From Rhypophila decipiens (lineage: Eukaryota; Ascomycota; Sordariomycetes; Sordariales; Naviculisporaceae), in NCBI GenBank assembly GCA_033297075.1, contig MU858114.1, forward strand, positions 1-64,000: a stretch of 64,000 bases of DNA, written 5' to 3'. Positions 21,941 through 32,829 of this stretch are shown here, in pieces; the first letter of the stretch is position 1, and each line of letters starts with the position of its first letter. The translations under genes were made by a program, and so were the position numbers. The notes under the pieces were generated by a model. The model did no database searches. It was not told where the DNA came from and worked only from the letters and a program-made list of their open reading frames with translations.

Positions 21941-23539
21941 TCAATCCGTATTATCCACAATGCTCTGGGATTTGAGACGGCCATCGAGTAATTCTCGGCG
22001 AATCTGCGCGGTTGGCTTGATCTGCCAGGAATACTCGTATCGAAGTGCCGGGTCCACTGGGAGGTTTCCGTTCTGATGCCTGTTCGGGTCCCATCTCGAC
22101 CAGTGTACCTTGCCACTACAGGTATCTTCAAACACATAAGGTCTGCGAATCATTCGGGAGAACTCTTTGGTCCAAGGAAATCCACGAGGATCTGCGATTT
22201 CTATCTGGACGGGGCATCTTGCTACAAGACTCAGCCAGCAAATTTCTGAGAGTATAGGTGGTCTGTTCACCCGATTCTTGATCAGGTAGTGGATGAAATA
22301 AGGAACATCATTAATGACAGTTCTCCGTGCGGGTAATTCTGGGTTTGAACCGGCATTTGGCTCCGGCTGAGCTACCACCTCGGGCTGAACAATGCGAAGC
22401 TGGGTCTGCTCGCACTTGTCAAAGCTGTGAGTCCGAGAATTGTGGACCGGGCAAAACGGAATGGCGCCAAAAGGCGCGTCCGTTGGGCATGGGCAGACTG
22501 CAACAACGTGATTGGGGTTATTGCAAGATGCACAAGGTCCACCGGCTCTTCTGACGTCGTCCTCTAATACTGCGATAGGGGTTGGGTGTCTGAGCCCGGG
22601 GGATACCAAGGCTCCCGCCTGTGGCTGAGATAAGGCTGGCGTCCCTTGGGTTACGGTTGGCTTTGCCCGGGTCACAGCTGTCTCCAGATTTGGCTTCAGC
22701 TGAGGTTGGATCTCAGTTGGCATTATCTTCCCGATTGGCTCTGTTGTGGGTAAAGTCACCTTCGGCTGAGGTAGATGTGGCTTTAATTCAGGCTGATCTG
22801 GCTTTGACTGGGTTGTAGGTGGCTTTGCAAAGAGTGTTGCAAAGAGTGGAGATGGCTTTCCAAATAGTGTAGCTGGCTTTGGGGTCAGATCTGGTTTCGG
22901 TTGGGCCACGGTTGGCGTCATCCGGCCAACGACTGGCTGTACTGGTGCGACTGGTGCGTTGGGTAGATTTACCACGGGCTCAGGTTGAGCTGGCTTTGGC
23001 TGGGTCATGGCTGGCTCTATCTTGGGTAGATTTGGCTTCGGCTGAGATTCGGTGCGGAGCAGTGCTCTCTTCTGCTCCTCGTGCTCCGCCGAAGTGACGA
23101 ATTCGATGTTCCATTTGAAGTATATACAGCCATGGCTTTCCTCGGTTTTCATGGCCATCAGCTCCACAGTTTTGCGGAAAGCCTCGAGCGACTCTCTGTC
23201 ACAGGCCGTGGCGCCCATGGTGGCGATCTTGTTTTCTTTGGCCTTCGATGGGACATACCAATTGACAGAATCAGGTTCGAACTTGTCCAATAGAATATCG
23301 CCTTTGTCGGATTCTCTCGGGATAAACGTTATCTGTCTTGGCCGCTTTCCCAAGAAGATTCCGGAAGGATCCAGAGGCGCATACTTCAGCACTGCTCGCT
23401 TTCGCTTTAATAACTGTTCATCGGACAGGCTACCATCACCCTGTCGTTTGAGGGATTGAGCTTGGCTGGTGACAGGAATTGACTCGGGCCGCAAGTCGCC
23501 TCCGCTGGGGCGCATGAGGCTGGGATTCACATCATCCAT
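21941..23539 (-). CDS. Orphan zinc-knuckle protein with one VNW/AEHEEKKR domain
   Basis: A single-exon gene of 532 residues, started at the ATG at 23539 (MDDVNPSLMRPSGGD); the frame upstream lacks similarity. Residues about 66-157 hold the domain shared with the protein at 2188-3945: KGDILLDKFEPDSVNWYV, a CDRESLEAF block and FKWNIEFVTSAEHEEQKR. A long proline/glutamine/lysine-rich linker with QPKP-type repeats follows. Next come two zinc-knuckle-like motifs: CASCNNPNHVVAVC (CX2CX4HX4C) near 336-349 and CPVHNSRTHSFDKC (CX2HX4HX4C) near 363-376. A C-terminal region of about 130 residues includes LPVDPALRYEYSWQIKP. The frame is intact. Nucleic-acid binding is plausible from the knuckles, but the overall function is unknown. 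Confidence 0.8.
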   Translation of the reverse strand: MDDVNPSLMRPSGGDLRPESIPVTSQAQSLKRQGDGSLSDEQLLKRKRAVLKYAPLDPSGIFLGKRPRQITFIPRESDKGDILLDKFEPDSVNWYVPSKAKENKIATMGATACDRESLEAFRKTVELMAMKTEESHGCIYFKWNIEFVTSAEHEEQKRALLRTESQPKPNLPKIEPAMTQPKPAQPEPVVNLPNAPVAPVQPVVGRMTPTVAQPKPDLTPKPATLFGKPSPLFATLFAKPPTTQSKPDQPELKPHLPQPKVTLPTTEPIGKIMPTEIQPQLKPNLETAVTRAKPTVTQGTPALSQPQAGALVSPGLRHPTPIAVLEDDVRRAGGPCASCNNPNHVVAVCPCPTDAPFGAIPFCPVHNSRTHSFDKCEQTQLRIVQPEVVAQPEPNAGSNPELPARRTVINDVPYFIHYLIKNRVNRPPILSEICWLSLVARCPVQIEIADPRGFPWTKEFSRMIRRPYVFEDTCSGKVHWSRWDPNRHQNGNLPVDPALRYEYSWQIKPTAQIRRELLDGRLKSQSIVDNTD

Positions 23540-23914
23540 TGTCGGTGGTGGTGATCGCAATGGTGTTTGAATGTGGTTGCTGTCGTCGAAAGAGGAAGAA
23601 AGTAAAATTTCTTTGCTGGTCAGACGCAGAAAAAAATCGTGCCAGCGTTTTGGCGGGGTTTGCTGTGAACAACGCACAGTTATTCTTTTCGCATTGCCTC
23701 CACTGCTGCCCGGTTCACAAGGCCCCGCGAGTCGGTGTGGCGCTGTGGCGCAGAAGTGGGTCTTGAAATGGGTCCGGTGTTTTTACAGCGTTGGGCCAAT
23801 CAGAGGGCGCGACGAATATACGACTGGGCAACAAGGCAGAGCTGTGGGGAAGGTGTTGACTGGAAAACACGCGCTTATGCGGTGACAATCTGGTCTTTGA
23901 CACACAAATAAATT
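23540..23914. other. 5' flank of the zinc-knuckle orphan gene
   Basis: Presumed promoter and leader; a GCCAATCAGAGGGCGCG stretch near 23795 contains a CCAAT box. The orphan gene at 2188 has a similar GCCAATCAAATGTTGCGCC near 4118. Whether either is functional is inference. Confidence 0.4.
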
Positions 23915-24090
23915 GAGGCCTGCTAAACTGGCACCAGTACTCTCATAAGTATCCAGGTACAGGTCTTCTTACATGTATGCACCGGCACCACTTTTATTAG
24001 AATAGATGCCTCAACCCTTGACTGGGTTAGAAATTGAAATTGGACTGGTGCCGGTATATGAGAGTAGCGCTAAATGTTTATCAGGCCCCT
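23915..24090. mobile_element. Minisatellite-bearing inverted-repeat element, copy C (short)
   Basis: The left end reads AGGCCTGCTAAACTGGCACC then AGTACTCTCATA. The right end, reverse complemented, reads AGGGGCCTGATAAACATTTA, then CTACTCTCATATACCGGCAC and CAGTCCAATTT. Only one or two internal units remain (AGAATAGATGCC). It belongs to the same family as copies A, B, D and E. Confidence 0.72.
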
Positions 24091-24814
24091 AGGAAAAGAT
24101 TCTTTCTCCTGGTATCACCTGATTCACATCTGGTTAGCAAGCGCAATATGGACATCAACCACAGATGCCAAACTCCCGGCACCACATGATTTAAAGAGCG
24201 CAAAATCCCTAGAGGATATTCGTTGACTTGAAAGACCTCGAGTTTTGCACCGAAGAATATTTCGGTGGACCTCCTCCATCTCACCCGAGTTGCCCCATAA
24301 CCCAACACTATTAGACAATGTTATGAAAGATTTCGAACAGAGGCGGCTTTCAAGTCGCAGGGATGCCGAGAATGCGCTAAGGGAAGGAATAAGACAGACC
24401 AGGGGTTGCAATACTAGGCCTCGATTCTGCAATGTTGTTTTGGGTTTACAAGGTAGCAGAAGGGCGTTAACCTACCTCTCAAAAAGTTCGATGTGGACTA
24501 CGGTCAAAACAGCATGTCACTCACGAGTCACTATATCAATGACAGAAAAGTAGAAGGTACGAAGACATATTATTCAGTGTCTAGATGTAGGTACTGAAGT
24601 GGATGATGCATTATACCGAGGTCTGGGCGTGTTTAACTGGGTTGCAGTGCTGTTGTCCAGCACCTCAACATCACCGTTGTTCGGTCCAAGCTTAGCCGTC
24701 TGAGGTTCAGTCTTGGTAGCATCACGCTGTGCTGCTGGCCGCTGGCCTCAGCTAACTGTTTGACCCATTTTCCCCCATGGATCATTCTCCTGTGTGTAGC
24801 GCCTGAGAATCTGG
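24091..24814. other. Intergenic region, no supported gene
   Basis: Small frames near 24124-24553 have no family features. The stretch lies downstream of the 470-residue orphan gene. No RNA or repeat was noted. Confidence 0.45.
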
Positions 24815-26227
24815 CTAGATTCTTTCTTGCTGGACTGTCTCGGCCTCGGCCTCGGCCTGAGCCCTCGCCGCCCTCTCCTCCCGTACCTCCTTTCCGACTC
24901 TGTCCCACTCCTTGAAGATCGCCAACATCTCCTCCCGAAATTCGGCCTCCTGCCTCCACTCTTCTGTGAGGCGCTCACGTTTGGCCTTTGCCTCCCTGAA
25001 CCTGGCCTCTTTGGCCGCTACTTCCTCTGCCGCGATAATAAGATCATCGAATTTGTTCGACAGCACTTCCCAATCCTTTTCAATGTTGGAGTTTGTCAGC
25101 GGCGACATGCTCAGGATCTTGTCCACCCTCTCATCGTACTCTCGAGCCCACTTCTCGGAGATGTCGAGGTTATTCCTCAAGGTATCGTCTGTAGCACACA
25201 CATAGACCGCTGCCTCGTGAAACTGGGTAGCGGTCTGCGTGTCTTTGTTTTGACCACATTCTGTAACGTTGAGTCCATCCTGCATAATGTACGAGTTGGC
25301 CAATGCGGTAACCAGCAACTCGGCATCCCCGAGCTGGCCGGGTTCCCAAATACGAATAGGTGTGAGCACACTAGGTCGCGGATTGGCGCCTTGCACACCC
25401 AACAAGGACATGAGGAGCGTGTATGTCTTGCTCACATCCTTGAGTGAACCACCCACAAGATCATACTTTTTGCACCGCTCAATCAAGCAGCCTGAGCTGC
25501 CGACCAACACGGGCGATTGGAGAATAACAGTTTCCCCGGTGGGGTTATGTTTGATTGCTTCATCATAACGCTGCTGGAGCAACTTCTTCAGCTGCCTGGC
25601 TGAGGCACGGAGATCACCAGTTCGGCCAAACCTGGGTGAGGCATCTGGGAGTATGTTCCCGAAATACTTTGTGTCCACTTGGCTCACAAACGCTGCAAGA
25701 TCAGCATAATTAGCAGGCATTGTACCTGCCCGGTCCTCTCGGGACAGCCAAGCTTCTGAGCCATCAATGTACTTCTGCATGTTTGCGAGTAGTCGAGCGA
25801 GGCCCTTGATGGTCAAGAACCCGCCATTTGGTTCCGTGCATATAGACACGACATAGACACCACCACCTGAGGTGCCATGTCCTTTGAGACCGTGTTGCGC
25901 ATCGAACCCGACGGTGCCAAGAACGATGGACTTGAGCACGTCGCGAGGAATCGCATGGAGAAGGTCATTCATGATGCCCTGTCCCCCGTGGGTCTCTTCG
26001 AGCTTGCAATATGTTTTTTGAAGCGACAGTGCCTCTAGACCTGACTTGTTTGAAGTCTTTTTCATTTCAGCGAATGCTGAAGGGAAGACCATCTCGAACT
26101 CTTGCAGTGCAAGGTTCAGCGAGAGGGCTTCCACAAGTTGCAGTCGCGAGCCGCTGAGGCTCGGTAGCTCCGCGGTCGGGGCCAGCGGATCTGGGAGACG
26201 CTCCCACGCGTAATCAGAGGGCGACAT
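24815..26227 (-). CDS. Orphan protein with C-terminal coiled coil
   Basis: A single-exon, uninterrupted gene of 470 residues from the ATG at 26227 (MSPSDYAWERLPDPLAP). The first about 340 residues look globular, with GGGVYVVSICTEPNGGF, YFGNILPDASPRFGR and VLTPIRIWEPGQLGDAELLV. From about residue 375 the chain becomes a charged helix rich in Glu, Lys and Arg (AAEEVAAKEARFREAKAKRE and on to the end), which should form a coiled coil. No signal peptide or membrane segment is seen. I do not recognise the globular part. It is one of the intact orphan genes that accompany the broken ones in this island. Confidence 0.75.
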   Translation of the reverse strand: MSPSDYAWERLPDPLAPTAELPSLSGSRLQLVEALSLNLALQEFEMVFPSAFAEMKKTSNKSGLEALSLQKTYCKLEETHGGQGIMNDLLHAIPRDVLKSIVLGTVGFDAQHGLKGHGTSGGGVYVVSICTEPNGGFLTIKGLARLLANMQKYIDGSEAWLSREDRAGTMPANYADLAAFVSQVDTKYFGNILPDASPRFGRTGDLRASARQLKKLLQQRYDEAIKHNPTGETVILQSPVLVGSSGCLIERCKKYDLVGGSLKDVSKTYTLLMSLLGVQGANPRPSVLTPIRIWEPGQLGDAELLVTALANSYIMQDGLNVTECGQNKDTQTATQFHEAAVYVCATDDTLRNNLDISEKWAREYDERVDKILSMSPLTNSNIEKDWEVLSNKFDDLIIAAEEVAAKEARFREAKAKRERLTEEWRQEAEFREEMLAIFKEWDRVGKEVREERAARAQAEAEAETVQQERI

Positions 26228-28319
26228 AATTAGAAGTCTGAAACCTTTAGGTTGTGCAAAGACTACGAATCTTTGCCTTGATCTTCTGTGAAGACTGTGA
26301 TTGTTGCTTGTCGTGGATGTTGATGTCGTTGGCAGCGTGTTGATTTGGGTATTCGGAACGAGTTTTCTAGAGGAGAGAAAACGTCAGAAGGCATTCCAGG
26401 AGCTTTTGAAAGAAATCAGGAAGTCGGATGAAGAGGGGTGGGGGCACGTGGTGCAGCTCACTTCCGACAGAAGGAAGGAGCGACTTGCGCAGGCCGCAGA
26501 TGGAAGGAGCGACTTGTATGGAAGGAAGAAGCTCGCGATTGCTTGGACCTGCCTTGGGGGTAGCAATTAAAATGCTCACTTTTCTGACAAGGCTAAAGCC
26601 GGACCGAAAAGCACCAAAAGCAACCTTCGAGACGATTTTGCGTTTGAAAAGAAGTTCAACGAAGAATCCGCATATCCTTGGTCAAGTTGGTCTCGTCCGT
26701 CGTGTTGATTAAACAAAATTAGCAATTCTTTCAGACCCTCAGAGGCTCCATGTTACGACGGCGCGATATTTTCGGCCCACCGATGGTTGATAGTCGGGTT
26801 TGGTACGCATACTTCTGCCCCAAATGTCCCACTGTCACAATCAACGTCAGCGGCAATAGCACAACCTCGCGACAGACTTGGACCTGGGCTGGAGGAACGA
26901 CAACCTTCTCGTTCCCTTTCCCGGGCTAACCCGAACTTTGAACATCCCTTCAAATAAGACCAAATATCATGCTGCCGAACACTTCTCAAGTGTTCCTCTG
27001 GGGAATCAGACGTCATGTCGGCACAGAGAGAAGAGGGAAAGCGGCGAACGAGAGCCCAGTGGCAGTCACCCATGTAACATGTCCTCCACTGTCGATCATA
27101 TAGTGGCCTCGGGCATCTAACACTGCATCGCCGGCGCCACTAGGAGACTTGGAACTCTATAAGCGACGTCGGTAGGAGCGTCCATATTATTCGGACCACA
27201 TCTGCACTTTATTGGTGAAAACAAAGCCCGGTTCAAGTACGACTTTCCCAACTTTGAATTGTGCACATAACAGGTAACTCATCCCGGGCGTAACTGCCAG
27301 CTACCATCGCTCTTCAAGCTAATGTGGCAAAGTCTAGAATCTTTGGAACCGGTGTTGCTTCCCAGATGGACCGACGTTGCTGCCGATACTCCGTTGACCC
27401 CGACGCCCAGGAACAAGAATACTGTTAAAGACTCGACAAATCACACATGCGATAACATTATGCTGTGACCGTGGCATTCAGAGCCGGATAACGTGTGATT
27501 ACGATTTGGGGACATCGGATCGAGACTGGTTCTGGCTGCACCCCTGAAACCCTTCACCCGAAGCAATGCACGATACTCGGACCGTATCATTGGAAATTTT
27601 GGGTTCTGGCTCCGATTTGGGGGAACAGGGGGTTTTGTCTGGTCCAGGTCGGGTGCAACGGCACAAACGGTATATCATCCTCCATATCGCCCCAAGGCCG
27701 GCTAAAGTATGTTTGATTCAAACAGCAAAACCACACTTTGGTCTATCGGGATTTTGGGTCCATATTCCCGTTTCCCGGTCAAGCTAGGCTAGCTTCGTCC
27801 CCATGGTAGTGCATCTCTATCGACCGACGTTAACGATTCACCGGGAGCCAACGAGCGAGCCAAACAGAGTGGTCTGGGGTGAATTTAATCTCTGTCACTT
27901 TAAATTGCCCACCCATCTAGACCAGTCCCATCACCGTGTGCGCAGGTAGCCAAGCTCATTTATATTCTAATAAAAGAAATAGTTTGAGTCCAGAGAAGGG
28001 GTGATATATTAGCAGTTACAACATCACATACTCTGCCCAGAGGCCGAAGGTAACCTCTCTTGATTACTTTGTTCGAGACACGCTATTGTCATGTTAAAGA
28101 GGCGAACATCTGGTAATAGCCCAGGTGGTGACCGTGGTCCGATAGAATGGGTATGGGGAGAGAACTAAGATAGATAAATATCCCTCGTGGGCTCGACGAT
28201 AGTTGCTCTATTATTCTTTCTGTCATCAAAGTCGTCGCCTTACTCAGACCTGCCCAAGACAGCAATTTCCTCCGATAGCAGCCACAACTAGACCCTGTCC
28301 TACCACATCCACCGAAACA
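26228..28319. other. Two-kilobase gene-poor region
   Basis: Only short shadow frames are present, with no domain, no codon-like composition and no splice structure that I can support. It marks the transition from the accessory island to the conserved genes on the right. No tRNA or clear inverted repeat was found by eye. Confidence 0.5.
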
Positions 28320-28826
28320 ATGGTATTGTCATCATCAAGCGTCACGAAAACCAAATCACATATCTAACACCGCCTACAGAAGTTCCAAGTCCTCGCCGTT
28401 CTCGTCCCCGCGGTACTGGGCGCAGCCGTCCCATCCCCTGACACCTCGGTCAACCTCGAGTCTCGCCAGACATTTGGGGACTTCTACAACACCTGGGTCT
28501 GTGCTTATCCCACCGGCGGCGGCAATCTCTCGGCGCTCAAGAAGATCCAGCAGGGCTTCAACAAAGTATGGGGCACACCTAGACTCACCCTCAAGGCCAA
28601 CCAGTGCCTGGCAGCCGAGTGCGGAGGCTATTACTTTTCCATCTGCAACCACTCGGATGCCAGCAGGACGGAAACTACAAACATGCGCAACGTCGCCGCC
28701 GCCAGAGACCCCAAGACCGGAACCATGTGCGTCACGACCAACCAGGAGAACCAGAACGTCATGTACTACTACGGCAAGGGCAAGTTCGAGACGGCTGGTG
28801 GGTCTATCACAAGGAAGACTTGCTGA
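28320..28826 (+). CDS. Small secreted cysteine-rich protein
   Basis: Exon 1 is the ATG alone (28320-28322). A 57-bp intron (GTATTG...ATCTAACACCGCCTACAG) follows, then exon 2, 28380-28826. This gives 149 residues. The spliced start MKFQVLAVLVPAVLGAAVPS is a good signal peptide. The mature part begins near SPDTSVNLESRQ and has six cysteines (VCAY, QCLAAEC, SICN, MCV and a C-terminal Cys), enough for three disulphides. It has no catalytic motif. The size, secretion signal and cysteines are those of effector-like or cell-surface small proteins; I do not recognise a family. Without splicing, the ATG frame stops early, so the intron is needed. Confidence 0.82.
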
Positions 28827-30075
28827 TGGAACAGTTGATGGATTCGAGCGTGAGTGAACTAAGAAAGACTCTTGAATCATGCTAGGAGAGTAGGAAAGGT
28901 GCAAAACTTTTGTTTTATTCTACAGCACGAGTAAGATACCAAGGCTATCTTGGCCTGGTGTGGCGTGCTCGTTTTCTTCTTTTTCTGGTCTGTGTCTCTG
29001 TAGGATATAATACACGTGTATCCTATCTGCTTTTAAATCAAAGCAAACCTACCCTTCTGAGCGGTAGATATATCAAACATATACCATCCCTCCCCATCCA
29101 CAAATCAGCCCATAGCAGATGCACGCTCTCAGACTTGAGCACATCAACAATTAGCAGTCTAACACTTCACCAGCAATTTCTTTTGACGACGAGATGAGTG
29201 ACGAGCAACCTGATGAAACCTGTTCATGCTGTCCTACCTCGTGGTGCATGGTCAATCATGTACCCCGGATCACATACCGGTACACACATGATACAATTGC
29301 AACAACGAACAACCGTGCACGCAAGAGTGAGAGCTATACCGAGAGCCGTCTGCACAACAGCTTTCCAGCTCGGGAGGGGACGGAAACATAGAAGCGACAG
29401 CCAAAAAGAGACGATCAACGACACAAAAACCAGACAATCATTTCTCCTTAAACTCCAGAAAGGAGACCGTGCACACGATTCAAATCCCTTGTTCAGCACA
29501 ATGACCCGGGCTGGAAATGGCGGGGGCGGGCCATCCGATCTGTTTGATCGCCGGCGCCCTGCAAAACGTCAAACTCTCGGCAATCCGTCTTCCTTCCCTC
29601 CTCCCCACACCATCACCAACCCACTTTTCAACTTGCATCATGCGGCCCGAGGGCGGGAAGCTAGGACGGAAGTCGCGAGACGAGATTCAAAGAGGCAAAG
29701 AAGCACGGATTCATCTGATGATGGCGCTCAAGCCTCGGGACCTGCCAACAGTGCCAAGTCGGTTTGACAGCATCTACCGGGGAATGCCCTGTCCATTCTC
29801 ACGTTTCCGGTGCGCTTTTCCTCCCCGAGAGATCTTGTACTTGAATCCTCTCACCCTCTTTTTCTGTTCTTTCCCATTATCGTCCCGTGTTATTGATTTT
29901 CGACATTAGCCTCTTGATGTCAATCATCGTCCGTTCTCTTGCTCGACCTCAAAGGAAGAGTTTTATTTAAATGAAGGCACTTCTCGTCTGATAAGCCAAC
30001 GGTGTTGCTTGGCGACGACGAGTCCTCACTCCTTTTATATCGCCCAGTTCACTCTTTACATTCTTTCGGGTGATC
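28827..30075. other. Intergenic region, no supported gene
   Basis: Open frames near 29198-29909 read as low-complexity Arg/Ser/Pro-rich chains without family features. The last part is the promoter and leader of the membrane protein at 30076, with a TTTTATAT sequence near 30034. Confidence 0.5.
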
Positions 30076-31319
30076 ATGAGCGTAAGCAATGACACGTCGC
30101 CGTCCTCGTCGTCATCTTCCTCATCGTCGGAACTAGCCAATGTCGACTACAGCCCACAGCTCAACAGTACAATATGGTTTCTGACCGCCATGTCGGCCCT
30201 CTTTATGGGCCTTCGCATATATGCCAAGGTATGGAGGAAGAGGCCGCTCTGGTGGGATGATTACTTTTTGATTGCTGGCTGGGTGAGTGCGGGCCTGTTG
30301 TCCTGATATTCTTGACCCCTTCACTTGTGCTGACCACCACACTTGTCCCGCAGATCTCACTAGCTACATCAGCCGCCATGCTCTCAGTGTGTACCCATTT
30401 CGACCTTGGCAAACACGGCGACTTTATCAAGCCCGAGAACCTCTCGACCCTCCTCCTTTTCAGTTACATCGCCGGAACCTTTTCCATACTCGCCGCCGCG
30501 TGGAGCAAATCATCCTTCGCCCTCACCCTGCTGTGCATCTCAAATGGATGGACAAAGAAGATCATCTGGTTCATTCTCATCTCGGTCAACGTGGTTCTAG
30601 GTACCGGCGCCCTGCTGCAGTGGATTCAATGCTGGCCGACGCAAAAACTCTGGCTGGGTGGAGAGGGGGTCTGCTGGCTGGGATTTAAGAGGATGAGGGA
30701 GTATAACACTTTCTCTGCTGGTGAGTCTTTTTAGCAACATGCCTTTGCTCGGAAAGCGGTACGGGTCACTTCATTCTGACATGTGCCGACGATAGCATAC
30801 TCGGGTGCCGCAGATGTGGTACTAGCACTGCTTCCCTGGAATATCATCTGGCGAGCAAAGATTCGCCGGAGCGAAAAGCTGGGAGCGCTGTTCGCCATGA
30901 GTATGGGAGTGTTGTGCGTTTCCAATCCTTCGCTAGTCTGGCTGTCATGGATGAAACTAACAATTCTGCAGTGCTGGCGCCACTTCCTTCTCCAAGATTC
31001 CCACTCTGACTGCTATTGGGAATTCTGATATGAGTGGGTTACCCCTGAAAGTGATTTTCGTTGTCTGTATTTTCGGACTTGACAGAATACTAACTGCTAT
31101 CCAGTCACGATGGTTAGTTTATACATCGTCGGGACGGCCGAGAGCGCCATCACCATCATCGCTGCTTCGATCCCCATTATCCGAGCCCTCTTCCACCGAG
31201 AGGAGGGACCTGTAACACCATCGGTTCCGTCTGACTTTAAGTTAACGGTACTAGACAACGAGGAAGATGTTAAGCACGAGAACGATCTCGAAAAGAATTC
31301 GACTCCGATTTCTGGATGA
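30076..31319 (+). CDS. Fungal rhodopsin-domain integral membrane protein
   Basis: Five exons: 30076-30282, 30354-30720, 30796-30913, 30972-31033 and 31105-31319. They total 322 residues in frame. After a serine-rich N-terminus come about seven hydrophobic segments, including TIWFLTAMSALFMGLRIYAK, FALTLLCIS and AADVVLALLPWNIIW. The short motifs WWDDYFLIAGW, AYSGAADVVLALLPW and MSMGVFAGATSF are typical of the large fungal plasma-membrane family annotated as rhodopsin domain. The family's ligands and roles are mostly unknown; it has no retinal-binding lysine evidence here. Intron 3 has a CTAAC branch and was placed to yield MGVFAG. The C-terminal tail is acidic and cytosolic-like. Confidence 0.86.
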
Positions 31320-32105
31320 AACTTGTATATGAATGAACGCATTTCATGGCTTGGTTGGATGGTTGGTTGCATACCCTGGGACGGATGAGTTATGAGGCGC
31401 AACGCATTTGGTTTTTTTTAACGTCACTGGTGGCTGGTGTTCAAAGTTATGATTTGGAGTGTCTACACAAAGCTCCCTGGACTCTTTTCTAATGTCTGTT
31501 TCTACTCTGTATCTATCGGCTTCAGTTGTACATATAGGAGCATTGAATATTCATCATCTTGATCACTTCGGGGTGGACCTGACATTTTGAAAGATATGCT
31601 CATACATTCTTGACTGCATCTGAGAATATTCAAATTAGGGCGGCTTGTTACAAGAGCTGGTCGGCATGCCGGGGCTTTTATATGCTCATATCCAATGCAG
31701 GCAACTCGATAATGGGATTACTACGTTTAACAGCATTCAATAGAGACGAAAACGCGCTGACATAAGCCTGCCTGCCGGAAGCCAGTTTTTAGACGGCTCT
31801 TCCCGAAACCCATCCACCCTGGACCCATGCAGATCTCTGGGATGGGCTAAATTGCCCCCGAGAGCTGTATCAGACAAAGAAAAGCCAGGTCATGCCACGA
31901 TCGAGCCACCACTCGTCTGGTTGAGTAACCTCACCTGGACTAAGACATTGATACTACTTTGTATACTTATTTGCTCTGCATCACACTCGTCAATCTTGCA
32001 GTGCAATTCGCGTCTTCAGCTGCTGCGGCGCAAAGCTGCACGCCACCATCTTGACTTCTTTCCCTTCCCCGAATTCCTGCTCCCACCGGGGGACGTCGCA
32101 ACACC
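31320..32105. other. Intergenic region, no supported gene
   Basis: 3' flank of the membrane-protein gene and 5' flank of the Erv2-like gene. A short frame near 31852 has no family features. Confidence 0.5.
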
Positions 32106-32829
32106 ATGGCGCGGCGACAGCATGTCACTTTAATATTCGCCATATGCGTCATCTTTTTTATGTCGATAACCTACTACATGTCACCTGGTAGCTCGAGCAT
32201 CCCATTACCGAACAAGTCGACAGCATCCGAAAGCAAGGCAGAGGGCGCCGCGACGATCCACGACAGCACAGCCCAAAAGTCGGTTGCCGAACTCGGCTTC
32301 TCAGAGAGCATCCTCACAGGAGGCTCCATCGCCCCGAAACTCGAGAATGCGACAGCCAAGTGAGTCCTGCCACAATTTATTTACCCTCTCTTCTTCAGCG
32401 ACCCTGACCAACACAACCTGTTACAGAGCCGAACTAGGCCGAGCAGCATGGAAACTGTTCCACACCATGATGGCGCGCTTCCCCGAGAAACCCTCCGCCG
32501 ACGACAGTCTCGCGTTAAAAACCTACATCCAGCTGTTTGCGCGGCTATACCCCTGCGGCGACTGCGCTTCGCATTTTCAGAAATTGCTGGCGAAATACCC
32601 GCCTCAGACGAGTAATCGCAATGCCGCGGCGGGGTGGGCATGTTTTGTGCATAACGAGGTCAATAAGCGGTTGAAGAAAGAGCAGTTTGATTGTAACAAG
32701 ATTGGGGACTTTTATGATTGTGGGTGTGGAGATGAGAAGAAGGAGGGGGAGGAGGGAAAGAAAGAGAAGGAGATTGAGAAGAGGATGGTTAGGATTGAGG
32801 CGGAGGAAGGGTGGGCGAGGGGCGGTTGA
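32106..32829 (+). CDS. ERV2: Erv2-type FAD-linked sulfhydryl oxidase
   Basis: Two exons, 32106-32359 and 32427-32829, give 218 residues. The protein should oxidise thiols to disulphides with O2 in the ER lumen. An N-terminal hydrophobic segment (IFAICVIFFMSITYY) after MARRQHVT is a signal anchor. The Erv/ALR domain follows: AELGRAAWKLFHTMMARFPE, the active-site CxxC as YPCGDCASHF, and FAD-contacting WACFVHNEVNKRL. The final CxGCG block is FDCNKIGDFYDCGCG. The tail is very rich in Glu, Lys and Arg. The N-terminal membrane segment argues for ER Erv2 and against mitochondrial Erv1. The 67-bp intron joins ATAK to AELG, continuous in the family. It lies head-to-tail with PRE3, with no sign of joint control. 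Confidence 0.92.
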
